DNA from: Nectonema munidae
Taxonomy: Eukaryota > Nematomorpha > Nectonematoida > Nectonematidae
Direction: 5' to 3'
Assembly (NCBI GenBank): GCA_030549495.1
Contig: JAUIRK010001041.1
Coordinates: 620,001 to 684,000 of the forward strand
DNA length: 64,000 bases
Shown: piece after piece, positions 1-12,353 of the stretch
Layout of the letters: each line of letters begins with the position of its first letter
Position numbering within the stretch: the first letter of the stretch is position 1
Position numbers and translations under genes: made by a program
Notes under the pieces: model-generated
The model's database searches: none
What the model saw: the letters and a program-made list of their open reading frames with translations, nothing else
Told to the model about the DNA's origin: nothing

Positions 1-162
1 TTCTCAACAAAATGCATCATGCGATATATCAAATTAAAACATTTTTTATGGGCTTTCAGAATACATTACTTATATCATAAGTACTTAAGAAATACCATTT
101 TACTTGTTTTATATTCTATGGGCTTCATTACCATTAATTAGCAGATGAGGGATGCATTTTAA
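1..162. repeat. direct repeat, left copy
   Basis: This stretch reappears at 1744-1905 with an offset of exactly 1743 bases and only about two differences over 162 bp. The copies end together at a GATGCATTTTAA motif, after which the sequences diverge. The window starts at or inside this copy, so its left limit is unknown. The pair could be the terminal direct repeats of one element or two neighbours of a tandem array; no target duplication or terminal motif decides it. Confidence 0.85.
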
Positions 163-699
163 GCTAAAGCTCGTTTCATTTGGACAAATTTTCACCTATA
201 ATCTGTAACAATTTCTAACACAATTATAAAATCACTCTACTATCATAATCTAAATTTATTTGTAGATTTTTATAAAATAGTTTTAGTTTTTCAATTTTTT
301 TATAAATTAACCTTCGTTTTTTATGGGTCAGTAGTATGGAATAGTATGGTCAGTATAATGTTTTTCTAATAAATTTAAAATTATTTTTGAAGTGAAAAAT
401 GTCGATCGAATGTACAAGTTTTAAAGGATAATCGTAGTCAACTTTTATTTCGAAACAATTTTTATTTAGTAAAAATGAAGAAAAACTTCTGATTTGATTT
501 TTTTAACACAAAAAACAAAAAAATTTTTTAGACTCGTTGGACTTTATTTGCTTCTATCTTCATGAATTTTTTTTCCGTACTTTTATATCAGATGTAGTTT
601 TTTTCTCTTTAAAAATTTAAACATCTCTTCAAAAGTTTTCAATTATGTTAATAATCTTGCTATAAAATTATGATAATTACTTTTTATCCAAATTTGTAG

Positions 700-1227
700 A
701 ATTGTAAGTCAATTACCGAAAAATGAAGAAACAAAGAAACCCATTTCCCACTTTGAAGAAGTTCTTCAAAAAATGGATGAGTTTAGAAGGTAATTTAAAT
801 TTTATCACATTATTTTCCGATATTTTTTGGAAGAATCATCTTCCATAAATGGGTAGATTATCGAAGAGAGGTCACGATTCCCAATTTAACCATTGCCACT
901 GAATTAATACCAACGTCTATATTAGTGATGGCACGATACGCGCTCTGGATGAGCAAAATTTGTGTACCAGCACCTGGAAAACTTGACCCTCAAATTAATT
1001 TTTTACCCGCATAGCTTCAGAAGTACATTTTGCGTAAACTGACTATTGACCTCACAACAATTGAAATAACTGACCACTGGGCCCACGAAACATTAATTTT
1101 ATTACTTTTCGGCAAGGGGGCGGACTCGAAGGGTGAAACATGTGACACTGGCTTGAAGCACTGCCAAATCTGCGACTCCAAGTACACATTAGTATACATT
1201 CATTCATATTCTAATTCCTTGTTCTGA
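700..1227 (+). other. unrecognised coding-like stretch (possible exons)
   Basis: A possible exon at 700-789 follows an AG acceptor and ends at an AAG|GTAATT donor. It reads openly as 29 residues (starting IVSQLPKNEETKK). A second block starts after an AG at 832-833. Joined in phase it continues RIIFHKWVDYRREV and stays open to a TAG at 1012-1014. The same frame then continues open from 1015 to 1227 (LQKYILRKLTIDLTT and on), so about 130 codons carry one stop. The block at 840-1200 is clearly richer in G+C than its surroundings, as coding DNA here tends to be. I do not recognise the protein. It may be a host gene fragment, or cargo of whatever unit the flanking 162-bp repeats delimit. The in-frame TAG argues for decay or for an unseen splice. 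Confidence 0.35.
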
Positions 1228-1743
1228 CTTTCAATTTCCTCCTCTTTTTCTCAAAATCTGTCGCTCCAATTACTCAACCCTGCTTTGTGGAATGATTTTA
1301 TAAGTTTAAAGAAAATTGCCTTTGAATTTTTGATTTTGAGGTGCAAATGTCTTTATTTTTTGTATGCAATATATTATCTAATGTTATGCTATGGGTTTAA
1401 AATGTCTCTTCCTTTCAATAACTATATATATAAACCCTCAGACTTCATATATTATTTTTAAAATGTAATAATTTGTTAAACACGTGCCCTTCAATAAATT
1501 TAGTGGAGTTAACAAAAAGCTAACTTAAAAAATAACAGATAATTTTAGGCCTAAAAATAATGTGTTTCTGGCCCCAATTTATGCATGGCGACGTTTTTAA
1601 AAAATTCGATGTCAAATCACAATGGGAAAATGTGTGAGGCATTGATGCAGAAAGTAAATAAGACTTTTTAGTGGATATTTATTATTTTTAGTGTTCCTGG
1701 CTTAAATCTTAGTCAAATATTAAAACGCTTATAACTTTCACAT

Positions 1744-1905
1744 TTATCAACAAAATGCATCATGCGATATATCAAATTAAAGCATTTTTTATGGGCTTTC
1801 AGAATACATTACTTATATCATAAGTACTTAAGAAATACCATTTTACTTGTTTTATATTCTATGGGCTTCATTACCATTAATTAGCAGATGAGGGATGCAT
1901 TTTAA
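1744..1905. repeat. direct repeat, right copy
   Basis: Second copy of the 162-bp repeat seen at 1-162, same orientation. The near-identity implies a recent duplication or gene conversion compared with the heavily decayed transposons elsewhere in the window. Confidence 0.85.
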
Positions 1906-2254
1906 CAAGGAGCTGTTGACCATGAAAATTGTAATAAAGAAAAAAATCAAATTAACTACTTTAAAATATTTGTCAATACGATAATAAAGTAGAAAAAGTT
2001 TTTTTTATCTTCATCAAAATAATTTAAAGTTATATTCTCTCGCACAGAGTAAATACCACCACCCTCTACATTATGCTCCTTCTTTTATTAAAGAAGGACA
2101 CCAACTTCATTCAAAAATAACGACCACAGTAAAAAAGTGTCATGTGAGTAAAAGATAAGGGGAAGAATATATATCTATATTTTTCTCTATCTTATCCACT
2201 AAAGAGGGCAGTACTGCAAAAAACCGGCCTGAATTAATTTGAAATAAAATCACC

Positions 2255-2330
2255 CCAAAGCTTTTTTGTTTTTTGAAATTTTAAATTATCTTTTTTTAGT
2301 TTTTTCAATTCTAATTTATCTTTTTTAATG
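2255..2330. repeat. fragment of TA-type MITE (AATTCTAAATTGTC family)
   Basis: Carries AATTCTAATTTATCTTTTTT and a neighbouring variant of the same unit. These are the sub-repeats that make up the arms of the MITEs at 12354-12511 and 38249-38382. Only part of one arm is present, and it abuts the hAT scrap on its right. Confidence 0.4.
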
Positions 2331-2690
2331 AGCCAACGACATTGCTATGGAAAAGCAGTCCGGGATAATTATTTCCAACTTCATCCAGCAGTGCTTTAAA
2401 CTGGCGATCAATTAAAGCTCGCGCAACAATAAAGTGGACAGCCAGAATGACCAGCGACATCATCTCACCAAGCTGCTTTTCACACATATGCGCACAAAGT
2501 GCCTCCTGATGTAGAATAAACAAATTTTTTTCTTTAGCCAACTCCATGAAAGACTTGAATAAATCTTCCCCTCGCTGTCCCTTTCTGTGGGAAAACGGCC
2601 AGATTTTCCTCCCGCAATGTCTCACCTGTAACGTTGCGTGCAATAGTTTTGAACTGGGATAAATGAACCGAATTTCACAATTAACCAAAA
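2311..2690 (-). pseudogene. hAT transposase fragment (ZBED5/GTF2IRD2-like)
   Basis: The minus frame contains LFILHQEALCAHMCEKQLGE followed by an SLVI..VHFIVARALIDRQFK run and LLDEVGNNYPGLLFHSNVV. This is the conserved middle of the hAT-derived transposases related to ZBED5, GTF2IRD2 and FAM200. In those proteins the block follows the catalytic region and precedes the W-L-S-R-G stretch. The fragment is about 125 residues of a family normally 550-650 long, and the next expected block after HSN is missing. No terminal repeats or other domains are seen nearby. Upstream residues of the same frame do not match the family convincingly. It is a decayed, truncated DNA transposon copy. Confidence 0.75.
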
Positions 2691-2699
2691 TCCAAAGTT

Positions 2700-3560
2700 A
2701 CCTTCAATTGATAGGAAAATGGTCCAACCAATTAACCATACCAAATCACACTTCTTGCTCCTCTTAAACCTTTGTTTTTTACATGAAGTATTGCTTATGC
2801 AATGGTCTTTATGAACATTTTTTTATTTCTGTGTCGAAAAACACTCCCACTCCACTCACGCTTCAGAACATTTTTGCTTAGCCCGTGTGGATGTGAATTC
2901 CGCCTTCATCAAGATTATTCACAATTCTCTCAAATTCTGGAATACGCATTACTTTACACACTCAACGCAAACACCAGAAAAAGTCTTTTCAATCTGTTTT
3001 TCACAGCGCTTGACTTATCCTTTTCGGCTTACCTTTATATACTGAATAACGTATAATCTCCTATTTATACTGATGCTTTCATCTCCTGTATCCATATTTT
3101 CCCATCTCATTTTTACATATATTTTTTTTACTTTTTATAACATAGACAAGAAAACGTGCATATACATGATTAACATATAGATGATAGGAGCTTGGTTACA
3201 CTCATATCCAATATGTTATGTTTATAGAGTCTTTTTATCATTATCCTTTTCTTACAAACTTTCCTTCACTTTGAATTAGTTTAATCCTAAATATTCCTCA
3301 ATTTTTTATTTTTACTTTACTACACCAAATTTGCTTTTTGTCTAACTTTTACACTATGTTTTGTGTAACGGCTTTCTTAATATCCCTGGACGATTTACCA
3401 CCACGATGCAAACCTACTTTCCCTTTGAATCATCCTTACTCCCAAAGTCTGCAAATTCGCCACCTTATAAGTTAGAATCCCTACTCTTGTAGTTAATCTC
3501 ATGCAAGTTTTCTTTATTAGCAAATAAATTCCTTCATTTTTTGTTTAACATTTCATGATT
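2700..3560. other. non-coding, nothing recognised
   Basis: AT-rich sequence with only short chance ORFs. It should contain the promoter and probably a first exon of the kelch-like gene, because the first exon I can recognise already begins inside the BTB domain. No convincing upstream exon could be picked out. Confidence 0.5.
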
Positions 3561-3573
3561 ATATTTTTATTTT

Positions 3574-6500
3574 ATGATTAGAAATGAAGAATTATGTGAT
3601 ATAACATTATTAGTTGATGATGTTCCTTTCAAGTGTCATAGAAGTGTTTTGTCTTCAGTCTCGCCTTATTTTTTTGCGATGTTCACGTGTGGACTTTGTG
3701 AATCCAATCAAAAGGAAATTGAGCTTAAAAATATTTCACATGTTACATTTTCCACCATAATCGAATACTGTTACACAAGCAAAGCAAATTTGCTTTCTTC
3801 AAATATTTTTGTAAGATTTTTTTTGTTTTACTTTTTAATTTTGTTAAATTGGATGAATTAGAAGGTGTATGAAGCATGCAACATTTTTCAATTGAAAAAA
3901 CTAAAGACTGAGACTCAAAGCTTTTTCCAAAAGAATCTATCTCCAAACAATTGCCTAGATATACTTCATCTAGCGAAATTTAACCAAGATTCTATTCTAA
4001 AACCCATAGTCAAATCCTATATTTGTAAAAACTTGGAGTAAGTTTAAATACTTTTATCTTATACTGAAAGGCTTTCTTTTTTTAACTACAGAAAATGATA
4101 TAAAAAGTTCTTGGCCTTATTTGTGAGGGATGTGCTTTTTTATTCGTGCTTGAGTGAGTGCATTGTGTCTTCCGTCTGAAATCTCCTATAGGATTAACTC
4201 TAGAAATGTAGCTAATGAATACCAAACGGTCAACTTGGCCTTTGAACATTGTAAACGTAATATTTCTAAGTAGAAGTAATATGGCATACAAACTTTATAC
4301 TTATTTATCCCACATATTCCATTAATCTCCATTACTTAGATTTTTTTTATAAGTTTTTCAATTATACTCATTGATATATTGAAATGAAGTTTTACCTACA
4401 AACAGGCCGGTAATCAGGCGGAGGAGAGAGGGCAGTTCACCTCCATAAAATTTTCTGATTAATAATAATTCTAACAGAATTTGGAAAATATTTACATATA
4501 CCATTCCAATTATTTTATCAATTTAGATTCATCTTAGAACAAATGAATCGTCTCATCTACAAATGACGAATTTAGAGATAAAGAGAAAACAAGGATTCAG
4601 GCACTCTGATCTTAATCTCTTTTAGATTTTGCTCTCGTAAAAATTTTTTTGGTTACGCGCTTGCCTACAAATACACATGGTCAAATTGACCTGTAAACAT
4701 TGTGCGCATAAGTATACGTATTTAAGTATAAAAACCCATAAACCCCACCATTATCTGTCTAAAACAGGGGTCACCAAACTATGGCCAATGGGCCAGATTC
4801 GGCATTCCAAGTAAGTTTATCCCGCCCGTAAGCTCATTTTTGATATTAATAGATGATACATAATAAGTATTTTTCAAATATTTTGTCTTCATTTTCCCCT
4901 TTTATGTATCCTCGCTGTTACAACTTTGTCACATCCATAAGGAACACATCGGAAAGTTTACTTTATTTTGTTTTAAACAAGTACTAATAAAAATTTCATA
5001 ATGCCAGTGGTTTTTAACTTTTCAATAATATTTCGGGACGCGTTTTTTAAATTTTCGGTAATCGGGCTTGCTTTAAGAAAAGTTTGGTGAGCCCTGCTCT
5101 AAAATATTTAATTAACCTCTATTAATTACATTCAATAAAATTTTCCCAAGTAACAATAAGTAAAGTGTATTAAATTCTTACAAAATTCTTTTTGAGCGCG
5201 CAGTAATTCAAATTATTTTTATTCTTCTCATCTTTTGTTAAAAAGTTGAGTACTCAAATAGTAATAAAAGTTATGAAAAATGTGGCAAATTTATTGTATT
5301 GAGAGATTTTAATCACGAGACATTTTGGCACCTGGTTGATCAAATATAGTTTAACGGTCAACATGATCGCTTTGTAATTCTACCTTTTACAAAGTTTTGG
5401 CGTAGACACTGAAAATTAGTTTGAAATCTTTTAAACAGTGTATCTAAATCATTGTTGCCGTTAACTTCTTGTGCTGCGGCCAGCATAGCAAAGTGGCGGA
5501 GAAAATCAGCCTAAATATAGCATGTTAAAAGAGTCAAAATTTCGCAAAGGTTTCTATGTTTTATAGATTCTATGTGCTGTGCTTAGTTTTTTGTGTAGTT
5601 TCATATGAATGACCTGTTTCCGAAATAGAGCTGCACATCATGGCAATGACGGAATCAGACAGGGAACGATCGCCATCCTCCATTTTTTGAGCATATTAAT
5701 GCGTAGCTTAATTAAATTTAAAATGAATTTCGGAAAAATGTTTGCTACTTCAAATGAGAGATATTCGATACCCCAAGTTATTAAGTTCAATCCGGAATCA
5801 GTCAAGTAACTTTCGCCTCTTCGATTCTAACACTCCCAACCTCATAGGCGCAGTTCCTCTAAATTATTGAGAGGGGGGGGGCAAACTTTTTATATGATTT
5901 TAAATTTAATATAAATGAATTTTGTCTCTAAGACTTAAACGTAAAATAATAAACGTAATATTGGAAGTCTGCTCACAAGCCCAACAATTCTTTTAAGTGA
6001 TATAAAATTGAGAAAATTCAGAGGCAATGGTGGAGCAAAAGCCCTTTTCGACTTCCTTAAAATCTTATTCGGGGGGAGGGGGATGAAAGGAAAAAAGCTT
6101 GTCTATGCGAGATTTATGTGAAAGACGGCAGTAAGAAATGTATTCAGCATTATATAATCACGTTACTTTTCATATATTATGTTTTACTAAATCGCTTTAT
6201 TAAAAAGGACCTTTTTTTCAAAAAGACTTCTAAATTTTTTTTAATTCCAAGTCTCATTAAATGAGTCAAATTTTTTTAATTTCCTCTTCCATTTTAAAGA
6301 TCGGTTCAAGCTCAAAGTCAATTTTTTGAACTAGAATTTGAATTACTATACGAAATTGTTTCCGAAAAATCCTTAATAGTTTCTGAGACTAAAGTGTTTA
6401 ATATCATTGAAAAGTGGATTGAATTTGATGTCCCTGGTAGAATTAATCAATGCATCGAGTTGGTTAAGAAGATTCGCTTTGGCTTAATTCCTTCTTACTA

Positions 6501-9500
6501 TCTGATACAGGACATTTCTAGGAGCATCCTAGTTAGGCATTCTCAAGAGTTTCGAGTATGTCCGATGTTTTAAGATGTATTTTTAATCACAAGAATTCTT
6601 ATTTAGACATTTCACTGCGATCTCCTTAGAAATTGCATAGACGTTTTAATTAGAAAGGACAGTGATAAAAAACACGATTCATCCATCATTCAAATTTCCT
6701 ACGAAAAAAGAGTCCATGAGTGCAATGGTGATGATGAGCGTTGCATTTCCTTATTTGGTGGGGTGAATGCTAGGTTCCTGCAGACTATAGAAGTCTTTCG
6801 TGATAAAAAATGGGCAAAAAAAGGATTTTTGCCGTTTCCTATAGCTGGAGCAAGTTTTGTTCATCATCAAGATATCATTTATTGTATAGGAGGTCATGAT
6901 GGCAAAAAGTTATCTAACGAGTGTTTTATTGTTAAAAGCCAAGGTTTTGAAGCACTGAAAAGTATGAGCTCTGCAAGAATTGACTTTGGATGTGTTTTGC
7001 TGAATAATTCTATTTTTGCTATCGCCGGAAGTGGTAAGCAGGACTTCTATTTGTGCAATATTTAATTCACTTTTCTTCTTACCTTATCTTAAGGTTTGAA
7101 TTCTGTCGAATCTTATTCATTTGCAAATGATAGATGGATTTTATATACGCCAATTCCTGAACCCAGGTCTTACTTAGCAGCATCCGAAGTGGATGGTTTG
7201 TGCAAAAATGGCGTTTACTTGCTTTCAAATTGATATGTTGTTTCTTTTTAGGCGTGATTTATGTGATTGGTGGAGAAAATTCATCATGTCTAAGAAAATG
7301 TTTAATGAGCGATCCCAGAATTGGCACTTGGTCGCCAATAACTGATATGAGGGAAAAACGCTCTGGACCAACTCTGTGTTCTATGGGCCAGTACATATAC
7401 GCATTTGGAGGAATCAATGACACAAAAACTCTTTCTTCCGTTGAAGTCTATGACATCAGAAGGAAAGCTTGGTTTTTTATAGATGATATGTTTGAATCCC
7501 GAGAGTCGTGCTGTATGCATTTTTTAAATTTTCTTTAAATCTTTCTCATCAATAATTTTTTATGCTATTAGTAAAAGAGCTTGAATCAACTCTAAAAATA
7601 AATATTTTTATAAATAGTCTTTTTAAATAGAAGCTTATATGACTGGGAGGAAGGGGGGCTGACCCCTTGCCCCACCTCTGATTGCGCCCTTAGTTTTTAT
7701 TGTTATCCTTTTTTGTTTTCTTTTTTTTAAATTAGACACGTTTCTAAGCTGAACGGATGTATGAGATCTTTCCTATTTTGCCATTGAATTTTCAAACATA
7801 TTGCATATGTTCTATAAGCGCGTTTATCTGCGATGAAATTTTAAAACAATGTCTATACTCTTTATGCTCATTATGGATAATCAGCAGTTTAATATGAATA
7901 ACATACTTGCGCAGGTTCCTATACAGAGAAGGGGAGGGGCTATATTGGCATATAGTACAAAATTTATTTCAATCTAAAAATTTTTGGAAGTGTTCAATAC
8001 CTTATTTGTGTAACGTAATTGATTGTCTTAAAATTGATTTTTGGAGGGATCAGACTAATTCCTTCGAGATCATAATCCATTTGTAGGAAGGTTGCTCAAA
8101 AATCAAATGTAAATGTGACCTTCAGTTTTCCTATATAAAAATTGAAATAAGGAGAGGGCATACTCTAATAAAAAAACAATTATATCAAAAAAGCAATTCT
8201 TTTGAAATCTCATTTTTTCATAGAGAAAAATATAAAAAATACTCACTAAAAATATGTTTTAAAAAGATTCGAATAACTTTTTAGCTGCACAAATCTGTAA
8301 ATAGTTTTTAGAATACAGCTAACATACATTTTCCGGTTGTTTTATAAGAAATGTAAGCTCTTATACCATTTCATTTCCAATATCCACATCCTCCTTATAT
8401 TTATTATATGTTAGCAACTTTCTACTTTTGAATTACTATTACTGATTTGAGCATTTTTATGCTGTAGATAATATATAAGTCGTTTTAAAGTTTATTCTAA
8501 CAATGAGAAATGAGTTTAAGTTCTTTGAGATATGACGCTCTTAAAATGATAGGTAGAATCTTTTGTTTGATTGGCACATAAAGATAAATTTTTACTTTGA
8601 GCCCAAACAGCGGGTTCATATTTCTTGAAAAATCTTCAAATATGCATACCAACCCCACAACAAGATACTTTTATGAGCCAATTTTTTGAGAATAGATTGA
8701 CGAGTAAAATATGATGAATCTTCCAATCGAGGCACAAATACTTTATGACACACTCGTTAATCGTCTATATTTACAGCGGAGTGAAGAGGCCAAACTTTAT
8801 AATAAATAACGGCCCATGAATGAAGCGAATTGGATTAATTTTATCACATCCATTGCGGTCTTTCTTGTATTCTCAAATCTTTTGAAGATGTGAAGAAGCA
8901 CCAACAGGGAGGATATCACGTTCAAGAAGTGCAGCTTTCAAAAATGGAGAATCCATGTCAAGGATAACGTCGACACCCTTTTACATTTTGATTAAGATTT
9001 TGAGCAATAGAAAGCAAGATGAGATAAAAGATCATGAACCTTGAAGTTTGAATAAAAATAAGTAATTAGAATTTTTCATTTGCTTTCAAAATATTTATGT
9101 AAATGATAAGAACACTTTGAAAATATTCCTACGCATATTTTATTTTTGAATGTGATGAACAAGTTCAGGAGTTATAAATTAGATAAAAACAGGGAGGGCC
9201 TCATACTTATTTCTGCATGTTGCTTAGCGGATTCCAAACTCTTTCAGCCAATTACCTAAATTAAATTTTTGGTTACGTTTTTTGATAAGTTCTATGTCAT
9301 CTCTACCCCAAAATAGTTAAGTTACGCATATGGTGTAATTTATCTTGATTTTGGAAACCCCTGCTTTAGGAACAGGGGGATTACGAACAAAAGTTGTAAT
9401 CCGTTCGACTCTTCTGAGAAGGATCAAGGAAACTAGAACTTGCGGAAGATATAACTTTTATTCAAAAAGAGATTCATATAAGTCTTGTAAAGAAGCCATT

Positions 9501-11195
9501 TTGATGAAAAAAAATTAGACTTATTGAAGGCGTAGAAACAAAAGAAAAAGAGAGTTAGATAGGATCGTCAAAACGGAAACTTGAATGATGTTGTATCAGT
9601 AAAGTGCATGAAAGTAGATTAAATTTTTTTTAACCCAAATTGGAAATATCACGATTGGCTTTGAAAAGATTGAGTAGAGCAGATGACTATTTCGTCACCG
9701 GACATTTGTTCGAATGGACATTCGACATTTCATCGAAAATGTACATTTAATTTGCCAAGTTTTGTAGACATTGCTTTACTTCCAGAAAGTTTCCAAGCAC
9801 GTGCTCTATACAAATCTGAAGCTTAATTTTTTTATCATAACTTTTATACACAATTTATGGGGTGAATAATCTTATCTGCTAGAAATTACATTACAAATGA
9901 TCTATTCGGCTAAATGTCCATTTGTAAAATTTTTGTACGGCCAAATCTCCGTGACTAAATGTTCATCTGCTAAATTTTGATGCCACAATATCTCGGATTC
10001 AACCCAGTATGAATCCTTCTTTTTTCTTAGTTTGACGCAAACTGTGCTATTGCCCCTTGTCCATTAAAACAGTTAAAGATAGTGTTACCTTTATAATTCG
10101 CCAAATTTTGAATGAGATTTTATTTTCATAAAGAATTGAATTATATAAAAAATGAATTAAAATATTCATTCCAAGGAGGCTTGTGATTTTTAGAATACTC
10201 AAAATAACGCATTTAAGTTTACTCTCAAAGGAATTGTGAAATGGCAATCACAAATGTTTGTTCAAAAGTACGTTACTTTTTATTGCTTCTCATAGTATAA
10301 CATTTTTTTATTAAAAAAATTTCACTTTTTTCCCTGAATTATTCCACTTTTTTCTCCTTCATTGATAATATAATTAAATTCCTTAATCAAATAAGAAAAG
10401 TATACACAGCTTATTAAACAAGAGTACTCCATGTATATTTATCCTCAATTTCTTTTTAATAGGAAAGGCTTTTCTCTAAAAAGATCGTGTACACATGTCA
10501 GTAAAAATATTAACCAATTAAAAATCATTTTTACACAAATACATTTCCATTGATTCGTGTCAAAATCAAACAAGGAATAAATTTCCCCATAAAAAGTAAA
10601 CAAATTTTTAAAACGTGTCCCCTTTATTGATCTTAAAAATCTGTGAGATCAGTCTCGAAAAAGTGTATAAGAAAAATTATGGGATGAGATCGGAAGATAC
10701 AAAAAGAATTTTTAGTAAAAAAAGAAATTTTTGAAATTTAAAATAAAAAATATCAAAAAACATTTAAAAAACCTCTATAAATTAAATATCTTTCGGTATC
10801 TTCCGATTTTATCTGGTAAGTTTTTATTTTTCAAAAGTTTTTTTTATAATTTTTCAATGCTAATTTTACATATTTATAGTGTATAAACAATTTTTAAATG
10901 TTTTGATGTCTTCGAGTGTATTCATGTTTCTTCTGGTAAAAAGCTTGAATCTATTTTAATTTTTAAATATATAGTTTATCGTAATTTCACGGTTAAATGT
11001 TGTTTTGAAGGTTCAATATACTACAACGATTTGATCTACGTATTTGGTGGCCAATGTGGGAAAACATTTTCTTCTACCACAGAAATATTAGATCCCATAT
11101 ACAATAGATGGCAAGAAGAAATAATTCAAACAACAGAAGCGAAATGTGGTGCAAGTTGTCTTATTCTACCTGATTCCTACGAATTTAAAAATTAA
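3574..11195 (+). CDS. BTB-BACK-kelch (KLHL-type) protein, seven exons
   Basis: Probable substrate adaptor of a Cullin-3 ubiquitin ligase, by analogy with the family. Exons are 3574-3810, 3862-4037, 6300-6555, 6607-7033, 7094-7195, 7252-7512 and 11011-11195. All junctions are GT-AG and every codon phase agrees (0, 2, 0, 1, 1, 1), giving about 547 residues. BTB covers residues 1-95 (EELCDITLLVDDVPFKCHRS). BACK covers about 105-215 (LSPNNCLDILHLAKF; VFNIIEKWIEFD). Six kelch repeats follow, marked by LFGGVN, CIGGHDG, AIAGSG, VIGGENS, AFGGIND and VFGGQCG; the third has AG for the usual GG. The ATG at 3574 may not be the true start. It sits immediately before ELCD, where family members have about 25 more residues, and the TTAG before position 3580 could be a splice acceptor. 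The protein is divergent, and I cannot name an orthologue. Possible AATAAA signals follow the TAA at 11193-11195. Confidence 0.9.
4765..5096. mobile_element. hAT-type MITE in kelch-gene intron 2
   Basis: The left end is CAGGGGTCACCAAACTATGG and the right end is AAGTTTGGTGAGCCCTG, an inverted repeat of the Charlie/hAT kind. It is flanked by GTCTAAAA (4757-4764) and CTCTAAAA (5097-5104), an 8-bp target duplication with one mismatch. The 332-bp interior starts with the GGCC-rich segment common in hAT MITEs and shows no coding. It is non-autonomous and moderately old. Confidence 0.85.
5840..6115. repeat. possible degenerate MITE with G-runs
   Basis: Starts near CATAGGCGCAGTTCC with a run of G a little inside. 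It closes with a GGGGGGAGGGGG run followed by GCTTGTCTATGCG, whose complement resembles the left end. No clean target duplication was found, so the element call is tentative. It lies in intron 2 of the kelch-like gene. Confidence 0.3.
7513..11010 (+). other. large last intron of the kelch-like gene
   Basis: Begins TGCT|GTATGC and ends TTTTGAAG|GTTCA, and is 3.5 kb while four of the gene's other five introns are under 65 bp. It holds low-complexity AT-rich sequence and a G-rich/C-rich pair at 7640-7690 resembling a MITE end. At 9690-9980 FGTCACCGGACATTTG-like and GTCCATTTGTAAAA-like words recur, and may be a decayed inverted-repeat element. No coding sequence was recognised. The expansion is likely due to old insertions. 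Confidence 0.7.
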
Positions 11196-11748
11196 TAAAA
11201 AAAATTTATTCTATATCAAATTCATAAAAAAAAACTAATTAGATCTGTAATTATCTATGAACGGCACAAACTCTGAAACATTTACTTTTTTTTCAAAACT
11301 ACAGCTATCGACATCAAAGATTTAAATATCCATAATTCTAAAATTCGTTTGAAAACATTTGACAACAAATATAGAGAAAATTTGTATGTATCACATATGA
11401 TGCACTGGTCACAAACGACATAGGTAGAGGCGATTCACATGTGAATTGTTTGCCGTTGATTGGATGATTGAGTCATTTTATTTTAAGTGCTGCAAATGTC
11501 ATATAACCTATAGCAGACTTCAAAAGATGTTTACCATAAGGGCTGTCAAAATATTTCACAAACAATAGTTCTATTTCTTCTTCCTAAACTAAATTGTCTT
11601 TGTAATATCCAAATAGCAAACATTTTTATAAAACAGAAGAGAGAGAGAGAGAGGCTGACGGGCTTTAGTAGCATGATTGCAGAATATAGAAGAGGAATAA
11701 AGTAGGTTCTCTTAATGAGAATATTTCAACTTTGACTTTTTTTCAACT

Positions 11749-11870
11749 AAACCCGTTATCGACTAGAATAATTAGACGCTATCTAAAATGTAAAGCAGAA
11801 GAGTTGTATTAAAAAGCATTAAAAACGCAAACGATTTTATTTGTGTAAAGTCGACTGTTGTCGAGTTTTG
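11749..11870. mobile_element. TTAA foldback MITE, subfamily B, degenerate copy
   Basis: Contains AACCCGTTATCGACTAGAAT, the interior motif run CTATCTAAAATGTAAAGCAGA, ACGCAAACGATTTTATTT, and a TCGACTGTTGTCGA palindrome near the right end. These match the copies at 44160-44292 and 61003-61139 in the same order and spacing. The flanking TTAA is eroded on both sides. Confidence 0.75.
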
Positions 11871-11956
11871 TGGTGAAGATGTAAGGAAAAGATTTCTTGA
11901 GGATGCTTCCTGCTTCACTTAAGTTGTAAAAGACGAACAAAGTCGAAATATTATCA

Positions 11957-12092
11957 TTAACCCATTAAGTACCATAGAAATCAGACGATATTTAAAAAAA
12001 GCAGATGATTTATATTCAAAGTCATTGAAAAAAGCAGATGAAGATGAAATTACTTATGTTCCCAAATGGGAGCATTGGGACTTAATGGGTTT
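11957..12092. mobile_element. TTAA foldback MITE, subfamily A
   Basis: Begins TTAACCCATTAAGTACC and ends GGGACTTAATGGGTTT, so its ends are inverted repeats starting CCCATT next to TTAA. Interior CAGACGAT, CAGATGAT and CAGATGAA motifs are spaced about 20 and 33 bp apart. An imperfect palindrome, TGTTCCCAAATGGGAGCA, sits near the right end. Length 136 bp. The copy at 40898-41036 differs by only a handful of bases. Confidence 0.88.
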
Positions 12093-12353
12093 TGTCATAC
12101 TCTCTTAATATTCCTCATTTTTTTTAAAAATATGGAGATTGCAACTAACAAAGTTAGAACTATTACAAAAAATGTTTACATGAAAATAAAAATTTGAATT
12201 AGACATTTAAGTTTTATAATTTTGTAGCAGAATTTGTTTAATTAAAAATTGAAAGGATGTTGTAAAGGCCTATAGAGACCGCTCATAAGACCATCATAAT
12301 ACTAGTGAACTCATTAAACAAATTTTAATAAATTTTCTCAATAACTTAAGATA

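Noticed and set aside
11945-12110. The subfamily A element at 11957 reads openly in one frame with repeated KKAD-like words, suggesting a small protein.
   Set aside because: The near-identical copy at 40898 is broken in that frame and the subfamily B copies share no such reading, so the open frame follows from the repeated CAGATGA motif rather than from coding.
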